A stretch of DNA of 33,475 nt from Gemmatimonadota bacterium (GTDB taxonomy: Bacteria; JAAXHH01): contig JAPPBT010000026.1 in NCBI GenBank assembly GCA_026702745.1, forward strand, positions 1 through 33,475, written 5' to 3'. Of the stretch, positions 1 to 8,646 are shown piece after piece. Each line of letters opens with the position of its first letter. The first letter of the stretch is position 1. Both the position numbers and the translations under genes were made by a program. The notes beneath the pieces were generated by a model. The model was not told the DNA's origin and made no database searches. It was given only the letters and a program-made list of their open reading frames with translations.

Positions 1-1
1 G

Positions 2-241
2 TTCGGCGACCAGCGCATGTCGCGACAGGAGGCGCTCAGGTCCTATACGCTGGACGCCGCCTACGGTTCGTTTCACGAAAACGTGCTCGGATCCATCGAG
101 CCCGGCAAGTTCGCCGATTTCACGGTGCTCTCGAAGGACATCATGACCGTGCCCGAGAACCAGATCCTGGAAACGGAAATCGTGTATACCATCGTGGACG
201 GCAAGGTTCGGTACGAGCGAGGACCGCCCGCGATGCCGTGA
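2..241 (+). CDS. C-terminal fragment of a YtcJ-type amidohydrolase (family 3), cut by the window start
   Basis: Only the last 79 codons are present; the reading frame is open through the left edge, so the start lies outside the window. The visible part reads FGDQRMSRQEALRSYTLDAA, then GSIEPGKFADFTVLSKD, then a hydrophobic strand and TIVDGKVRYERG. This is the typical end of metal-dependent amidohydrolases of the YtcJ/COG1574 group: the last barrel helix (EAL..YT..AA) followed by the return to the small beta-sandwich domain (GSIEPGKFADF). The metal ligands lie in the missing part, so the substrate cannot be named. The gene ends in TGA and is followed by a hairpin that looks like a terminator. 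Family assignment is fairly sure; exact function is open. Confidence 0.85.
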   Translation, partial: FGDQRMSRQEALRSYTLDAAYGSFHENVLGSIEPGKFADFTVLSKDIMTVPENQILETEIVYTIVDGKVRYERGPPAMP

Positions 242-276
242 CTGGTCGGTCGGGCTGAAGGACAACTGGCAGTGCA

Positions 277-320
277 GGGAACGGGGAGGGAACCCACGGG
301 GGCTTTCCCCGTTCTTTATG
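277..320 (+). terminator. Possible Rho-independent terminator after the YtcJ-type gene
   Basis: An inverted repeat GAACGGGGA (279-287) / TCCCCGTTC (306-314) encloses an 18-base loop and is followed by TTTATG. The stem is strong, but the T tract is short and the loop is long, so termination is plausible rather than certain. It lies 36 bases past the stop codon of the amidohydrolase and ahead of the next gene's ribosome binding site. Confidence 0.4.
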
Positions 321-428
321 TCAGGGCATTCATCCATGTGTAAAACTTGACGTGGACGCGTTTAGGATGCATATTTTCAGGCTTGCGAAGGACGTGATTC
401 GCATGGGTATCCCGCTAGAGGAGGCGGC

Positions 429-1187
429 ATGGCCGCACAACTCTGGGTCGGCCTGTTGACTGGCCTGATGGTACTGCCGGGCGTCGAAACGACGGGGGGC
501 GTCCGAACGCCGTGGAACGCTGGTGCGCCGGGAGACGTCGGACCGCTGCAGGGCTCCGTAGCGCCGGAGAAGCATCATACGGCGGAAACCGTCACCGGAA
601 AGATGCGCGAGCGCCTCGACGGCGTGCGGTCGCTGGCGGCCCGGTACGTCGTTATGACGTACGCGGCCGTGCTTGAAAGTCGGAGCGGGACCGAGGGAAA
701 CCTTTATCTGCAGCGGGACCGGAACCGCCTTCGCCTGGAGGAGGCCGGTCAGATCATCGTTTCAGACGGCGAAACGTTGTGGACTTATGTGCCCGGCAAC
801 CGGCAGGTCATCGTGTCGCCGGCGGGGGAAGAGGGGTCGGAGTCCGAACCCCGGCGTTCGGGCCGGCCAGGCCGACCAGGCCGACCGGACGATTTCATAT
901 TCAACTACTCGAACCGCTACCTGTACGCGCTGGAGGGCAGGGAACCGGTCGATGGCCTGCGGTGCTCCGTGCTCAGGCTCACTGCCGTCGAACCGGCCGA
1001 AGACCTTCCGGAGCTGCGCATCTGGGTGGACGAGGAAGACTGGCTTACGCGGAAAGTAATGTATACGGACGATATGGGGTCTGAAACCACCCTGCATTTC
1101 ATGGATTACCGTCTGAACGACCCACTCGATCCCGGCCTGTTCAAAATGATAGCGCCCGAGGGGGTCGAATGGGTCGACCTGCGCTGA
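429..1187 (+). CDS. LolA-like outer-membrane lipoprotein carrier protein
   Basis: This 252-residue protein fits the LolA/LolB-like half-barrel family, periplasmic proteins that carry lipoproteins from the inner to the outer membrane. Evidence is the order of features: a hydrophobic N terminus (about residues 4-20), the opening helix with L.GVRSLAARYV (about 62-74), GNLYLQRDRNRLRLEE, VSDGETLWTYVPGNRQVIV, and later RIWVDEEDWLTRKVMYTDDMG and a C-terminal strand ending in GVEWVDLR. The signal peptide lacks a clear basic n-region, so export is inferred. AGGAGG (419-424) stands 4 bases before this ATG and supports the start. Residues about 137-156 form a Ser/Arg/Gly/Pro-rich insert partly encoded by a 9-bp repeat (861-887), unusual for LolA. 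It lies 29 bases upstream of rimO and may be co-transcribed with it. Confidence 0.72.
   Translation: MAAQLWVGLLTGLMVLPGVETTGGVRTPWNAGAPGDVGPLQGSVAPEKHHTAETVTGKMRERLDGVRSLAARYVVMTYAAVLESRSGTEGNLYLQRDRNRLRLEEAGQIIVSDGETLWTYVPGNRQVIVSPAGEEGSESEPRRSGRPGRPGRPDDFIFNYSNRYLYALEGREPVDGLRCSVLRLTAVEPAEDLPELRIWVDEEDWLTRKVMYTDDMGSETTLHFMDYRLNDPLDPGLFKMIAPEGVEWVDLR
861..887 (+). repeat. In-frame 9-bp tandem repeat (3 copies) in the LolA-like gene
   Basis: Three copies of GGCCGRCCR stand in tandem (861-869, 870-878, 879-887) and encode the run GRPGRPGRP. The unit is a multiple of three and preserves the frame. It lies between the central strands of the LolA-like domain, in what should be a loop. Confidence 0.85.
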
Positions 1188-1216
1188 AGGACGGCGCGAA
1201 GAAGCGGAGAATGTAA

Positions 1217-2677
1217 TTGCCCAACATCAGTCTCGCCAGCCTGGGTTGTTCGAAGAACCTGGTGGATTCCGAAGTCATGCTGGGCCAGCTCACCCGGGCT
1301 GGATACAACGTGGTGGCCGACCACGGCGACGCGGACGTCATCATCGTGAACACCTGCGCGTTCATCGGTCCCGCCAAAGAGGAGTCCATCGAGACCATCC
1401 TGGACCTGGCACGGTTCAAGGAAGACGGCCGGTGCGATTCGCTCGTGGTCACGGGATGCATGGCGCAGCGGTATGCCCACGGCCTGGTCGACGAAATGCC
1501 GGAGGTGGACGCCGTGATCGGCGTGCATCAATACCCACGCATCGTCCAGTTGCTGGACCGACTACGGGGCCGGCGCGAGACCCTGCGGGAGATACGCAGG
1601 CAGCCCCTGCCCACCGACTATTCCTATCCGAGAGTCATTACCACGCCGCCTCATTCCGTCTACCTCAAGATCGCCGAGGGGTGCGACCGCCGGTGCACGT
1701 TCTGCATTATCCCGGCCATCCGGGGCGGCCAGCGGAGCCGGACCATCGATTCCCTGGTGGAAGAGGCCCGCACGATGGCCGGTCAGGGCGCCGTTGAGCT
1801 GAACCTGATCTCGCAGGACACCACCTGGTATGGAAAGGACCTGGAAGAACCGGCCCGGCTGGAGGACCTGCTCGCCGCGCTGAACGCCGTGGAGGGCGTG
1901 CGGTGGATCAGGGCGCTGTACAACCACCCCGTGCGGTTCACCGATTCGCTGATCCATGCCTTCGCCGACCTGGAACGGGTCTGCAACTACATCGACATGC
2001 CGCTGCAGCACATATCGGACCCGATGCTCGACCGCATGAACCGCGAGACGACGTCGAAGGAGACGCGCGCGCTGCTGAAACGGATCCGCGACCGGATGCC
2101 GGACGCAACGCTGAGGACCACCTTTATCGTGGGCTTTCCGGGAGAGACCGAAGAGGACTTCGAACAGCTCTACGACTTCGTCGAGGAAACGCGGTTCGAC
2201 CGCATGGGCGTGTTCATGTATTCGCAGGAAGAGCAGACGCCGGCCGCCCGGTACGACGAGCAGGTCCCCGAGCCCGTCAAGCAGGAGCGGCATGACCGGC
2301 TCATGGCGCTGCAGCGCGAGATATCCCTCGATCGCAACCGGTCCTTCGTGGGGAAGACGGTCGACGTGCTGATCGACGAACGGACCGATGAAGGGCACTA
2401 CACCGGGCGGACCGCCGCGGATGCGCCGGAGGTCGACAACGAGGTACTGGTCACCGGCGAAGGGCTGGCTCCCGAGGACGGTCTGGCCCCTGGAGACTTC
2501 GCCTCCGTGGACATCACCGACGCCATGGAATACGACCTGGTCGGCGTGGTCTCGACCGGCGCCTCACTGCCCGGTGAGCCAAACTCGCAGCGAGGGTCGA
2601 ACCCGCAGCGAGGGTCGAACCCGCAGCAAGGGTCGAACCCACAGACTTTTCCCGCTCAATTTGGAACACCGGCATGA
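1217..2677 (+). CDS. rimO: Ribosomal protein uS12 (S12) methylthiotransferase RimO
   Basis: RimO is a radical-SAM enzyme that adds a methylthio group to an aspartate of ribosomal protein S12. The 486-residue product shows all parts in order. The N-terminal MTTase domain starts SLGCSKNLVDSEVMLGQL, with auxiliary-cluster cysteines at 11, 47 and 81. The radical-SAM motif CDRRCTFC (Cys 156, 160, 163) and a C-terminal TRAM domain (about 375-445) follow. SLGCSKN.VDSE is characteristic of RimO rather than MiaB. The start is TTG at 1217 with GCGGAGA just upstream; an in-frame TAA directly precedes it, so no longer start exists. The C terminus carries an extra tail of about 35 residues made of (N-P/S-Q-R/Q-G-S) repeats. 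The TGA overlaps the bamD ATG (ATGA), indicating translational coupling. Confidence 0.95.
   Translation: MPNISLASLGCSKNLVDSEVMLGQLTRAGYNVVADHGDADVIIVNTCAFIGPAKEESIETILDLARFKEDGRCDSLVVTGCMAQRYAHGLVDEMPEVDAVIGVHQYPRIVQLLDRLRGRRETLREIRRQPLPTDYSYPRVITTPPHSVYLKIAEGCDRRCTFCIIPAIRGGQRSRTIDSLVEEARTMAGQGAVELNLISQDTTWYGKDLEEPARLEDLLAALNAVEGVRWIRALYNHPVRFTDSLIHAFADLERVCNYIDMPLQHISDPMLDRMNRETTSKETRALLKRIRDRMPDATLRTTFIVGFPGETEEDFEQLYDFVEETRFDRMGVFMYSQEEQTPAARYDEQVPEPVKQERHDRLMALQREISLDRNRSFVGKTVDVLIDERTDEGHYTGRTAADAPEVDNEVLVTGEGLAPEDGLAPGDFASVDITDAMEYDLVGVVSTGASLPGEPNSQRGSNPQRGSNPQQGSNPQTFPAQFGTPA
2582..2644 (+). repeat. 18-bp tandem repeat, 3.5 copies, at the 3' end of rimO
   Basis: Units start at 2582, 2600 and 2618, with a half unit at 2636. 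They differ by single bases (for example AACTCGCAGCGAGGGTCG, then AACCCGCAGCGAGGGTCG). All are in frame and encode the hexapeptide NPQRGS with small changes. The repeat forms the tail of RimO after the TRAM domain and ends 29 bases before the next gene's start. Confidence 0.92.
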
Positions 2678-3564
2678 TCATCCCGCCCTTACTCCGCTTC
2701 AGGATCCCCGTCACTGGGTTTTTCCTCGCCCTGCTCGTGCTCCCGGCCTGCAGCCCGCCCGGTTTCGAGTCCGACTGGACCGCGGAGGAGCTCTACGACT
2801 ACGCCATGGAGCGCGTGGAACAGGAGGACTGGCTCAATGCCCTGGACGCCTTCCGGGCCATCACCCTCGGCCATTCCGGCAGCGACATCGTGGACGACGC
2901 CTTGTACCACCAGGGGGAGATGCACATCAAACTGAAGGAGTACCCCCTGGCCACCCTCGTGTTCCGCCGGCTGATCAGTGATTTTCCCCAGAGCCCGTAC
3001 AGCGACGAGAGCCAGTACAAGCTGGCCTATGCCACGTTCCTCCAGTCCAATCCGACCCATCTCACGCAGGACAAGACTTTCGAAGCCATTCGCGAACTTC
3101 AGTTTTTCCTCCAGGAGTACCCCGACAGCGAATGGAGCGCGGAAGTCCACGAACTGCTGCAGCAGTGTTTCGACAAGGTGGCCGAGAAGGACTACCGGAT
3201 CGGCAACCTCTACTACAAGTTGAAGGACTGGGAAGCGGCCCGTCTCTATTTCGGAGAACTGCTGGAAACCTACCCCATGAGCAACTGGGCTTCCCGGGCG
3301 CAATTCGAAATCGCCGAAAGCTACGCGAGGGAGGGAAAATACCGGGAAGCCATCGAGCAGTTCGAGATCTTCATCCAGAGCTATCCCGAAAACGAACGGT
3401 CGGCGGAGGCCGGAAAGCGTCTTTCCGAACTGAGAAGCAGTTACGTGGCGCCATCCCTGGCTGAGGACGGTCCGGCTTCCAAGGACGGCCCGGCTTCCAC
3501 GGACGATCCACCTTCAACGGACGGATCCTCACCGGCCGAATCCGAGAGCGGCAACTCACCGTGA
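2674..3564 (+). CDS. bamD: BamD-like outer-membrane assembly lipoprotein
   Basis: The 296-residue product has a lipoprotein signal peptide (hydrophobic FFLALLVLPAC, lipobox LPAC, mature N terminus Cys26). TPR-like helical pairs follow (about 35-255), such as LYDYAMERVEQEDWLNALDA, YPLATLVFRRLISDFPQSPY and YREAIEQFEIFIQSYPENE. The motif SPYSDESQYKLAYA is typical of BamD/YfiO, the essential lipoprotein partner of BamA in outer-membrane beta-barrel insertion. The tail after about residue 258 is a low-complexity acidic Ser/Pro/Asp stretch encoded by degenerate 18-bp repeats. The start ATG overlaps the rimO stop, and the stop overlaps the nadD GTG. A generic TPR lipoprotein is the alternative, but length and motif positions favour BamD. 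Confidence 0.85.
   Translation: MIIPPLLRFRIPVTGFFLALLVLPACSPPGFESDWTAEELYDYAMERVEQEDWLNALDAFRAITLGHSGSDIVDDALYHQGEMHIKLKEYPLATLVFRRLISDFPQSPYSDESQYKLAYATFLQSNPTHLTQDKTFEAIRELQFFLQEYPDSEWSAEVHELLQQCFDKVAEKDYRIGNLYYKLKDWEAARLYFGELLETYPMSNWASRAQFEIAESYAREGKYREAIEQFEIFIQSYPENERSAEAGKRLSELRSSYVAPSLAEDGPASKDGPASTDDPPSTDGSSPAESESGNSP
3463..3534 (+). repeat. Degenerate 18-bp tandem repeat (4 copies) at the 3' end of bamD
   Basis: Four consecutive 18-bp units begin at 3463, 3481, 3499 and 3517. The first two differ at three positions (GAGGACGGTCCGGCTTCC and AAGGACGGCCCGGCTTCC); the last two are more diverged. They encode hexapeptides of the type (E/K/T)DGPAS/TDDPPS in the C-terminal tail of the lipoprotein. 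Confidence 0.8.
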
Positions 3565-4151
3565 AAATCCAACGGCTTGGTGTCTACGGGGGTACGTTCG
3601 ACCCGATCCACGCCGGCCACCTGGTCATTGCCCGGGGCGTGGTCGAACATTGCGCCCTCGACCGGCTCCTTTACATCCCCTCCGCCCGCCCTCCGCACAA
3701 GCGGGGACACGCCGTCGCCTCGCCGGAAGACCGGTACCGCATGGCGCAGCTGGCCGCGCGGAACGACCCCCGGTTCGAGGTGTCGGACGCTGAGATCAAA
3801 CGTCCCGGCCTGTCCTACACCGTGGACACGCTGGAAGCGCTGCGGACGATTTACGGCGAGTCCTGTGCGTTCCACCTCGTCATCGGGGCCGACAGCCTGC
3901 TCGAGATCGACACCTGGCATGCGCCGGACCGGGTATTCGAACTGGCGACGGTCGTAACGGTCCCAAGGCCCGGCAAAGACCTCACCGGGCTGGATCCCCG
4001 CTGGCGCGACCGGGTCGTCGCCATCCAGCTCCCCGAGATCGACATTTCCTCCACGGACATCCGCCGCCGCGCCGGTGCAGGGCTTCCCATCGCCCACCTG
4101 GTCCCGGAGGAAGTGGCGGGATACATCGAAGAACGCGGCCTATACAGGTAA
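3561..4151 (+). CDS. nadD: Nicotinate-nucleotide adenylyltransferase NadD
   Basis: NadD joins nicotinate mononucleotide and ATP to form deamido-NAD in NAD biosynthesis. The 196-residue product is full length for the family. It has the nucleotidyltransferase signature GVYGGTFDPIHAGHL at residues 7-21 and the C-terminal ISSTDIRRR motif (about 156-164) that contacts ATP; SYTVDTLE in the middle is also conserved in NadD. The start is GTG at 3561, overlapping the bamD stop codon (GTGA), so translation is probably coupled. It is the last gene of the plus-strand group; the next gene faces it across 53 bases. Confidence 0.95.
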   Translation: MKIQRLGVYGGTFDPIHAGHLVIARGVVEHCALDRLLYIPSARPPHKRGHAVASPEDRYRMAQLAARNDPRFEVSDAEIKRPGLSYTVDTLEALRTIYGESCAFHLVIGADSLLEIDTWHAPDRVFELATVVTVPRPGKDLTGLDPRWRDRVVAIQLPEIDISSTDIRRRAGAGLPIAHLVPEEVAGYIEERGLYR

Positions 4152-4204
4152 AGAGGCCCTGGCGGCCCGGCTGATCGACCAAGCGGCGTGGGCAGGCGGC
4201 CGCT

Positions 4205-4795
4205 TCAGGAAACGATGCGCTTCCAGATCGCTTCGGCCTTCTCGATCAATTCGTCCCGCGTACCGTTGTTTTCCAGGATAAAATCCGCCCACCGGCCCTG
4301 TTTCGCGTCGGGCTCCTGGGCGGAGATACGCGCTTCGGCCTCGGACCCGGTCAGGCCGCGATGGATGATCCGTTCTTTCCGCGTGGAGGCCGGGGCGGTG
4401 ACCAGGATGACCCGATCGGCCAGGTCGGTGGGTCCGGTGTCGACCAGCAGGGGGGCGTCCACCACGACGACCCCGTCGTAACCCTCGCCGCGCATCCCGG
4501 CGATCCGGCGGCGTATTTCCGCGCGGATGGCCGGCCGAACCAGGCGGTTCAGCCGTTGCCGGGCCTGCTCGTCGCCGAAGACCACGCGGCCGAGAGCCCG
4601 CCGGTCCACGTCCCCTTCGGCCGTCAGGACGTCCTCGCCGAAGGCCGACCGGATAGCGTCGCGCATCGGCTCGGTCCGAAGCAGGTCGTGGCCGATGGCG
4701 TCGGCGTCCAGGACGCGGGCGCCGAGCCGTTCGAAAACCCGGGCCACCGTGGACTTACCCGAGGCGATGCCGCCGGCTACTCCGATGACGATCAA
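4205..4795 (-). CDS. coaE: Dephospho-CoA kinase CoaE
   Basis: CoaE phosphorylates dephospho-CoA on the ribose 3'-hydroxyl, the last step of CoA synthesis. The 196-residue product begins MIVIGVAGGIASGKSTVA, with a Walker A motif GGIASGKS at residues 8-15. DADAIGHDLL (about 31-40), the conserved VVVDAPLLVDTG and a later RIIHRGLT/EAEARISAQ lid region follow, as usual in CoaE. The start codon is TTG at 4795, preceded by AGGTGAG close upstream. It begins only 7 bases after the smc stop codon on the same strand, so the two genes very likely share a transcript. Confidence 0.94.
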   Translation of the reverse strand: MIVIGVAGGIASGKSTVARVFERLGARVLDADAIGHDLLRTEPMRDAIRSAFGEDVLTAEGDVDRRALGRVVFGDEQARQRLNRLVRPAIRAEIRRRIAGMRGEGYDGVVVVDAPLLVDTGPTDLADRVILVTAPASTRKERIIHRGLTGSEAEARISAQEPDAKQGRWADFILENNGTRDELIEKAEAIWKRIVS

Positions 4796-4802
4796 GTCTC
4801 AC

Positions 4803-7800
4803 CTATACCCCGACCGTTCCGGCGCCGTTGGCCTCCTCGCCCGGAGCGGCCGCGGGTTCCAGCGCCTCCGATTCGGCATCCTCGAGGCGCACGGAGACCA
4901 TCTTGGACAGGCCGGGTTCTTCCATGGTAATGCCGTAGAGGTAATCGGCGGCTTCCATGGTCCGCTTGTTGTGGGTGACCACCAGGAACTGCGTGTCGCT
5001 GGTAAACTGGCGCAAGGCGCTGGCGAAACGCCGGACGTTGGCGTCGTCCAGCGGCGCGTCCACCTCGTCGAACACGCAGAAGGGGCTGGGCTTCACGAGG
5101 TAGATGGCGAAGAGCAGGGCGATGGCCGTGAGGGCCGTCTCGCCGCCGGACAGCAGGGCCAGGCTCTGCAGCCGCTTTCCTCCCGGCCGCGCCATGATCT
5201 CGATGCCCGTTTCGAGGGGGTCTCCTTCTTCGAGCATGAGGTCGGCTTCGCCACCTTCGAACAGCGTCTGGAACGTGGTCATGAAATTGGTCCGGACCTC
5301 TTCGAAGGTGGTCATGAAGCGGGACCGGGCGGCCTTGTTCATCTTGATGATGGTCTTCTCAAGGTTGTCCTTGGCCTCGATGAGGTCGTTCTGCTGCTGC
5401 TGGAGGAAGTCGAGCCGCTCCTTGCCCGCGCGGTACTCTTCCACCGCCGCCATGTTGATGGGCCCCAGGTCGTCCACCTTGCGCTGGATGCCGTCCCGCA
5501 GGGTCTGGGCGGCGTCGGTTGAGTATTCGTCCAGTTCCTCGATCCGAGGCAGTTCGTCCATGCCCTCCGGATCAGTGTCGTGCCGGTCCATCAACTGCCG
5601 GCGGATCTCGTTGCTCTTCATGTACAACTCGGCGTCTTCCAGTTCGGCCTGGTGCACCTGCTCCTGCACCTGGGTCAGTTCGTTCCGGTTCTCGCCGAGG
5701 TGCTGCTGCAGCTGGCGTTCGGCTTCCTGCAGGTTCTGGTGCTCTTCGAGGACGGCGTCGCGATCCACCGCGCGCTCCCGCCGGGTCGTGTAGTGCGTCT
5801 CCAGCTGCTTTTCATTCTTTTTCTGGGCCTTCTCCAGTTCCGTGGACTGGCTGCCGGCCTCCACCGCCTCGGACTTACGCTGCGTCAGGAGATTGGCCAG
5901 GCGCTCGTTCTCCTGGGTGAGGAATTCATCGGTGGTGCTCAGCTCGTTGCTCCGGCTCTCCATGGACACGAGGGCGACCCGGGCTTCGTTGGCCGCTTCG
6001 GCCAGGAGCTGGCGTTCCTCCTCCATCTCGTCCAGGGTCTGCTGGTTGGTCCGTTCTTCTGCTTCGGCCGATACCCGGTCGCGGGCGAGGGAATCCATCG
6101 CCTTTTTACGTTTCTCGCGCTCCCCGGCCGCAGCCTTCGCGTCCGCGGCCAGGGAATCCGCTTCACGGGCGAGTTCTTCGTCCTGTTCCGACATCCGGGC
6201 CCGTTCGAAATCCAACTGCCGTTCCCTGGACTCCGTTTCCATCAACTTGCGCCGGGACTCGCCGAGGACCTGCTCGACGGAGGCCTGCCGTTCAGCCAGC
6301 GCGGCCAGTTCCGTCTCCAGGCCTACCAGTTCGCCGGCGACCTTGTCCCGTTGCGCCCGGTCTTCCTCCAGTTCCCCTTCGATCTCCGCGATCCGCTCCG
6401 CGCGGCGCAGGAGGTCCGACTCGCCCGCCTCGGACGGTCCGGACGAACCACCGGTCAGTACGCCGGCCGGGTCCACGACCTCGCCGCCGGCCGTAAGCAG
6501 TTTCCAATCCTGGTCGGTGTCGAACAAGGGGGAAAGGCGCAGGGCCGTTTCCACGTCCTTCACGAGCACGACCCTGGAGAGCAGGTGGGTCACCGCCGGA
6601 GCCAGCGCCTTGTCGGACTTGACCATGGTGCTCGCGCGGCCGATGATGCCGTCGTCCTCGAAGGGCAGATCCGCGGGCGCGGGGCGGGACTTCATGCGGT
6701 CCAGGAGGATGAAGGAAGCCCGGCCGGCCTCCTGCTCCCGGAGGTAGGCCAGGCCCGCCTCGGCATCTTTTGTGCGGCCGGCCACCACGTACTGCAGCAT
6801 GTCGTCCAGGTAGGCCGCGATTACGGTTTCGTAATCCTTGTCGATGGTGATCCCGTCCGCCAGCACGCCGCGGAGCCCATCGACGTCCGCGCCGTTGGTG
6901 AGCAGTGTCCGGACGCCCTGGCCGTATCCCTCGTACTGCCGGTGCATGCGGTCGAGGAGCGCCCATTCCTTTTCCGCCGTCGCAATGGTCGTTTCGAGGC
7001 CGGACAGCTCGTCCCGGGCCGACTCGATGCACTGCTGCGCGTCCTGGACGGATTCCGTCAGGTTCGCGTGCAGCGACGCGTTCTCTTCCACCACACCACG
7101 GACGTCCCGCAGTTCTTTTTGCACGGTCTCGACGGCCGCCTTCTTCGATGTCAGTTCTTCGGCAAGTTTCTTACGGGCGGACTCCACCTCGGCGCTTCTT
7201 TCGCGCAGGGATGCTTCGCGGGCTTCAAGGGAACTGATCGCCGCCAGCTCGCTCGAGTGCTGCTGAATCGCCGCCATGCTGCGGTCCCGCAGCGCCTGGG
7301 TGGATTCTTTCTGCGCGGAGATCCGGCCGGCGTAGGTCCGGGACGCCTCATCCCGCTCCGCGAAGGTAGCGCGCGCCTGTTCCAGCGCCGTTTCCAGCGT
7401 CTTCCGGTCGTCCCCGATCCGGGCGAGCTGGGACCGGATGTTTTCCAGTTCGGTCTCTGCCTGTTCGGCTTCCCCCGACGCGGATTGGGCCCGCTGCTCC
7501 AGGCCGGTCCGACGCTCCTTGCTCACCAGGAGCTCCTCTTCCAGCGACCGGATCTGGTCGTCGATCTGGTTCACGGCGTCCTGCCGCTGCTGGAGTTTCT
7601 CCTCCTTTTCCAGCTGGACGGCCTTGCTCTTCTCGACCTCCGCCTCGGCGGTCCGAATGCGCGTCTGAATGGCTTCCTTCCGCTCCGCGAACTGCCGTAT
7701 CCGTTCCCGGACGGGCTCGGTCTGCCTCCGCAGGTCCTGGAAGGCGTGACAGGCGACCACGATCTCCACGTCCTTCATCTGCTGCATCAGCCGCTCGTAC

Positions 7801-8441
7801 CGCTCGTACTTGCGCACCTGCCGCCGCAGCGTGCTCACGCTCCGTTCGACCTCGTCCAGGAGGTCGGCGATGCGTACCAGGTCGTGCTCGGTGCCTTCGA
7901 GCTTGCGCTGCGCCAGGCGCCGCCGCGTCTTGTACTTGTTGATGCCGGCGGCCTCCTCGATGAGCTGGCGCCGTTCCAGGGGGCTGCCGTTCACCACCGA
8001 TTCCACCATGCCCTGCTCGATGATGGAGTAGGCGTGGGCGCCCATGCCCGTGTCCAGCAGGAGGTTGGTGATGTCCTTGAGGCGGCAGGGCACCTTGTTG
8101 ATCTGGTATTCGCTCGCGCCCGAGCGGAAATAGCGGCGCGTGATCGTGACTTCGCTGTATTCGACGGGCAGCTTCTGCTCGCTGTTGTCGATCGTCAGCG
8201 AGACCTCCGCCATGCCGAGGGGCTTGCGGGCGGCCGTTCCGTTGAAGATGATGTCTTCCATCCGGTCGCCCCGCAACGAGGTCGCGCGGTGCTCCCCCAG
8301 GGCCCAGCGAATGGCGTCGACGATATTGGACTTGCCGCAGCCGTTCGGACCGACCACGGCCGTGATGCCGTCGCTGAACTTCACCTTCAGCCGGGTGGAG
8401 AATGACTTGAAACCGATCATTTCAAGATGGGAGAGACGCAT
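4803..8441 (-). CDS. smc: Chromosome segregation protein SMC
   Basis: SMC is the ATP-driven condensin core that organises and segregates the chromosome. The 1212-residue product is normal length. It has an N-terminal ATPase half with Walker A GPNGCGKS (31-38), a long coiled coil (about 165-490), a hinge (about 505-660, with GVLADGITIDKDYETVIAAY), a return coiled coil, and the C-terminal half. That half holds the ABC signature LLSGGETALTAIALLFA and Walker B FCVFDEVDAPLDD. ATG is preceded by AGGA about 10 bases upstream. A sigma70-type promoter lies about 90 bases ahead of the start. The partners ScpA and ScpB are not in the window. Confidence 0.97.
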   Translation of the reverse strand: MRLSHLEMIGFKSFSTRLKVKFSDGITAVVGPNGCGKSNIVDAIRWALGEHRATSLRGDRMEDIIFNGTAARKPLGMAEVSLTIDNSEQKLPVEYSEVTITRRYFRSGASEYQINKVPCRLKDITNLLLDTGMGAHAYSIIEQGMVESVVNGSPLERRQLIEEAAGINKYKTRRRLAQRKLEGTEHDLVRIADLLDEVERSVSTLRRQVRKYERYERLMQQMKDVEIVVACHAFQDLRRQTEPVRERIRQFAERKEAIQTRIRTAEAEVEKSKAVQLEKEEKLQQRQDAVNQIDDQIRSLEEELLVSKERRTGLEQRAQSASGEAEQAETELENIRSQLARIGDDRKTLETALEQARATFAERDEASRTYAGRISAQKESTQALRDRSMAAIQQHSSELAAISSLEAREASLRERSAEVESARKKLAEELTSKKAAVETVQKELRDVRGVVEENASLHANLTESVQDAQQCIESARDELSGLETTIATAEKEWALLDRMHRQYEGYGQGVRTLLTNGADVDGLRGVLADGITIDKDYETVIAAYLDDMLQYVVAGRTKDAEAGLAYLREQEAGRASFILLDRMKSRPAPADLPFEDDGIIGRASTMVKSDKALAPAVTHLLSRVVLVKDVETALRLSPLFDTDQDWKLLTAGGEVVDPAGVLTGGSSGPSEAGESDLLRRAERIAEIEGELEEDRAQRDKVAGELVGLETELAALAERQASVEQVLGESRRKLMETESRERQLDFERARMSEQDEELAREADSLAADAKAAAGEREKRKKAMDSLARDRVSAEAEERTNQQTLDEMEEERQLLAEAANEARVALVSMESRSNELSTTDEFLTQENERLANLLTQRKSEAVEAGSQSTELEKAQKKNEKQLETHYTTRRERAVDRDAVLEEHQNLQEAERQLQQHLGENRNELTQVQEQVHQAELEDAELYMKSNEIRRQLMDRHDTDPEGMDELPRIEELDEYSTDAAQTLRDGIQRKVDDLGPINMAAVEEYRAGKERLDFLQQQQNDLIEAKDNLEKTIIKMNKAARSRFMTTFEEVRTNFMTTFQTLFEGGEADLMLEEGDPLETGIEIMARPGGKRLQSLALLSGGETALTAIALLFAIYLVKPSPFCVFDEVDAPLDDANVRRFASALRQFTSDTQFLVVTHNKRTMEAADYLYGITMEEPGLSKMVSVRLEDAESEALEPAAAPGEEANGAGTVGV

Positions 8442-8534
8442 CGGACACGGATCCTGATGGCGAATACAGCCGGTTTGAAATACGGTAAAGTCGGATCGGG
8501 TTGAAAATGGGTTTCAGGAGACTATTAAGGGGAT

Positions 8535-8562
8535 ATATTAGTATATGTAGGGGGCTTGTCAA
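8535..8562 (-). promoter_or_regulatory. Sigma70-type promoter for smc-coaE
   Basis: On the minus strand, a perfect -35 box TTGACA (8562-8557) is separated by 16 bases from TAATAT (8540-8535), which matches the -10 consensus at four of six positions. The surrounding stretch 8520-8580 is strikingly AT-rich for this part of the window. Transcription would start near 8528 and give a leader of nearly 90 bases before the smc ATG at 8441. Confidence 0.6.
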
Positions 8563-8646
8563 GCGAATTATACACTATGTACGGCGGGCCCGGACCGCTG
8601 GAGACCACTGTAAACACGGATCGAAAGGGATTTGGCGAGGCCAGAT

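Noticed and set aside
4152-4204. Possible bidirectional terminator between nadD and coaE
   Set aside because: No stem of useful length with a T tract could be found in the 53 bases.
5580-8405. A 941-codon open frame on the plus strand inside smc
   Set aside because: It is the antisense shadow of a high-GC coiled-coil gene. The opposite strand encodes a complete SMC with all ATPase and hinge motifs, and the antisense product shows no known domain.
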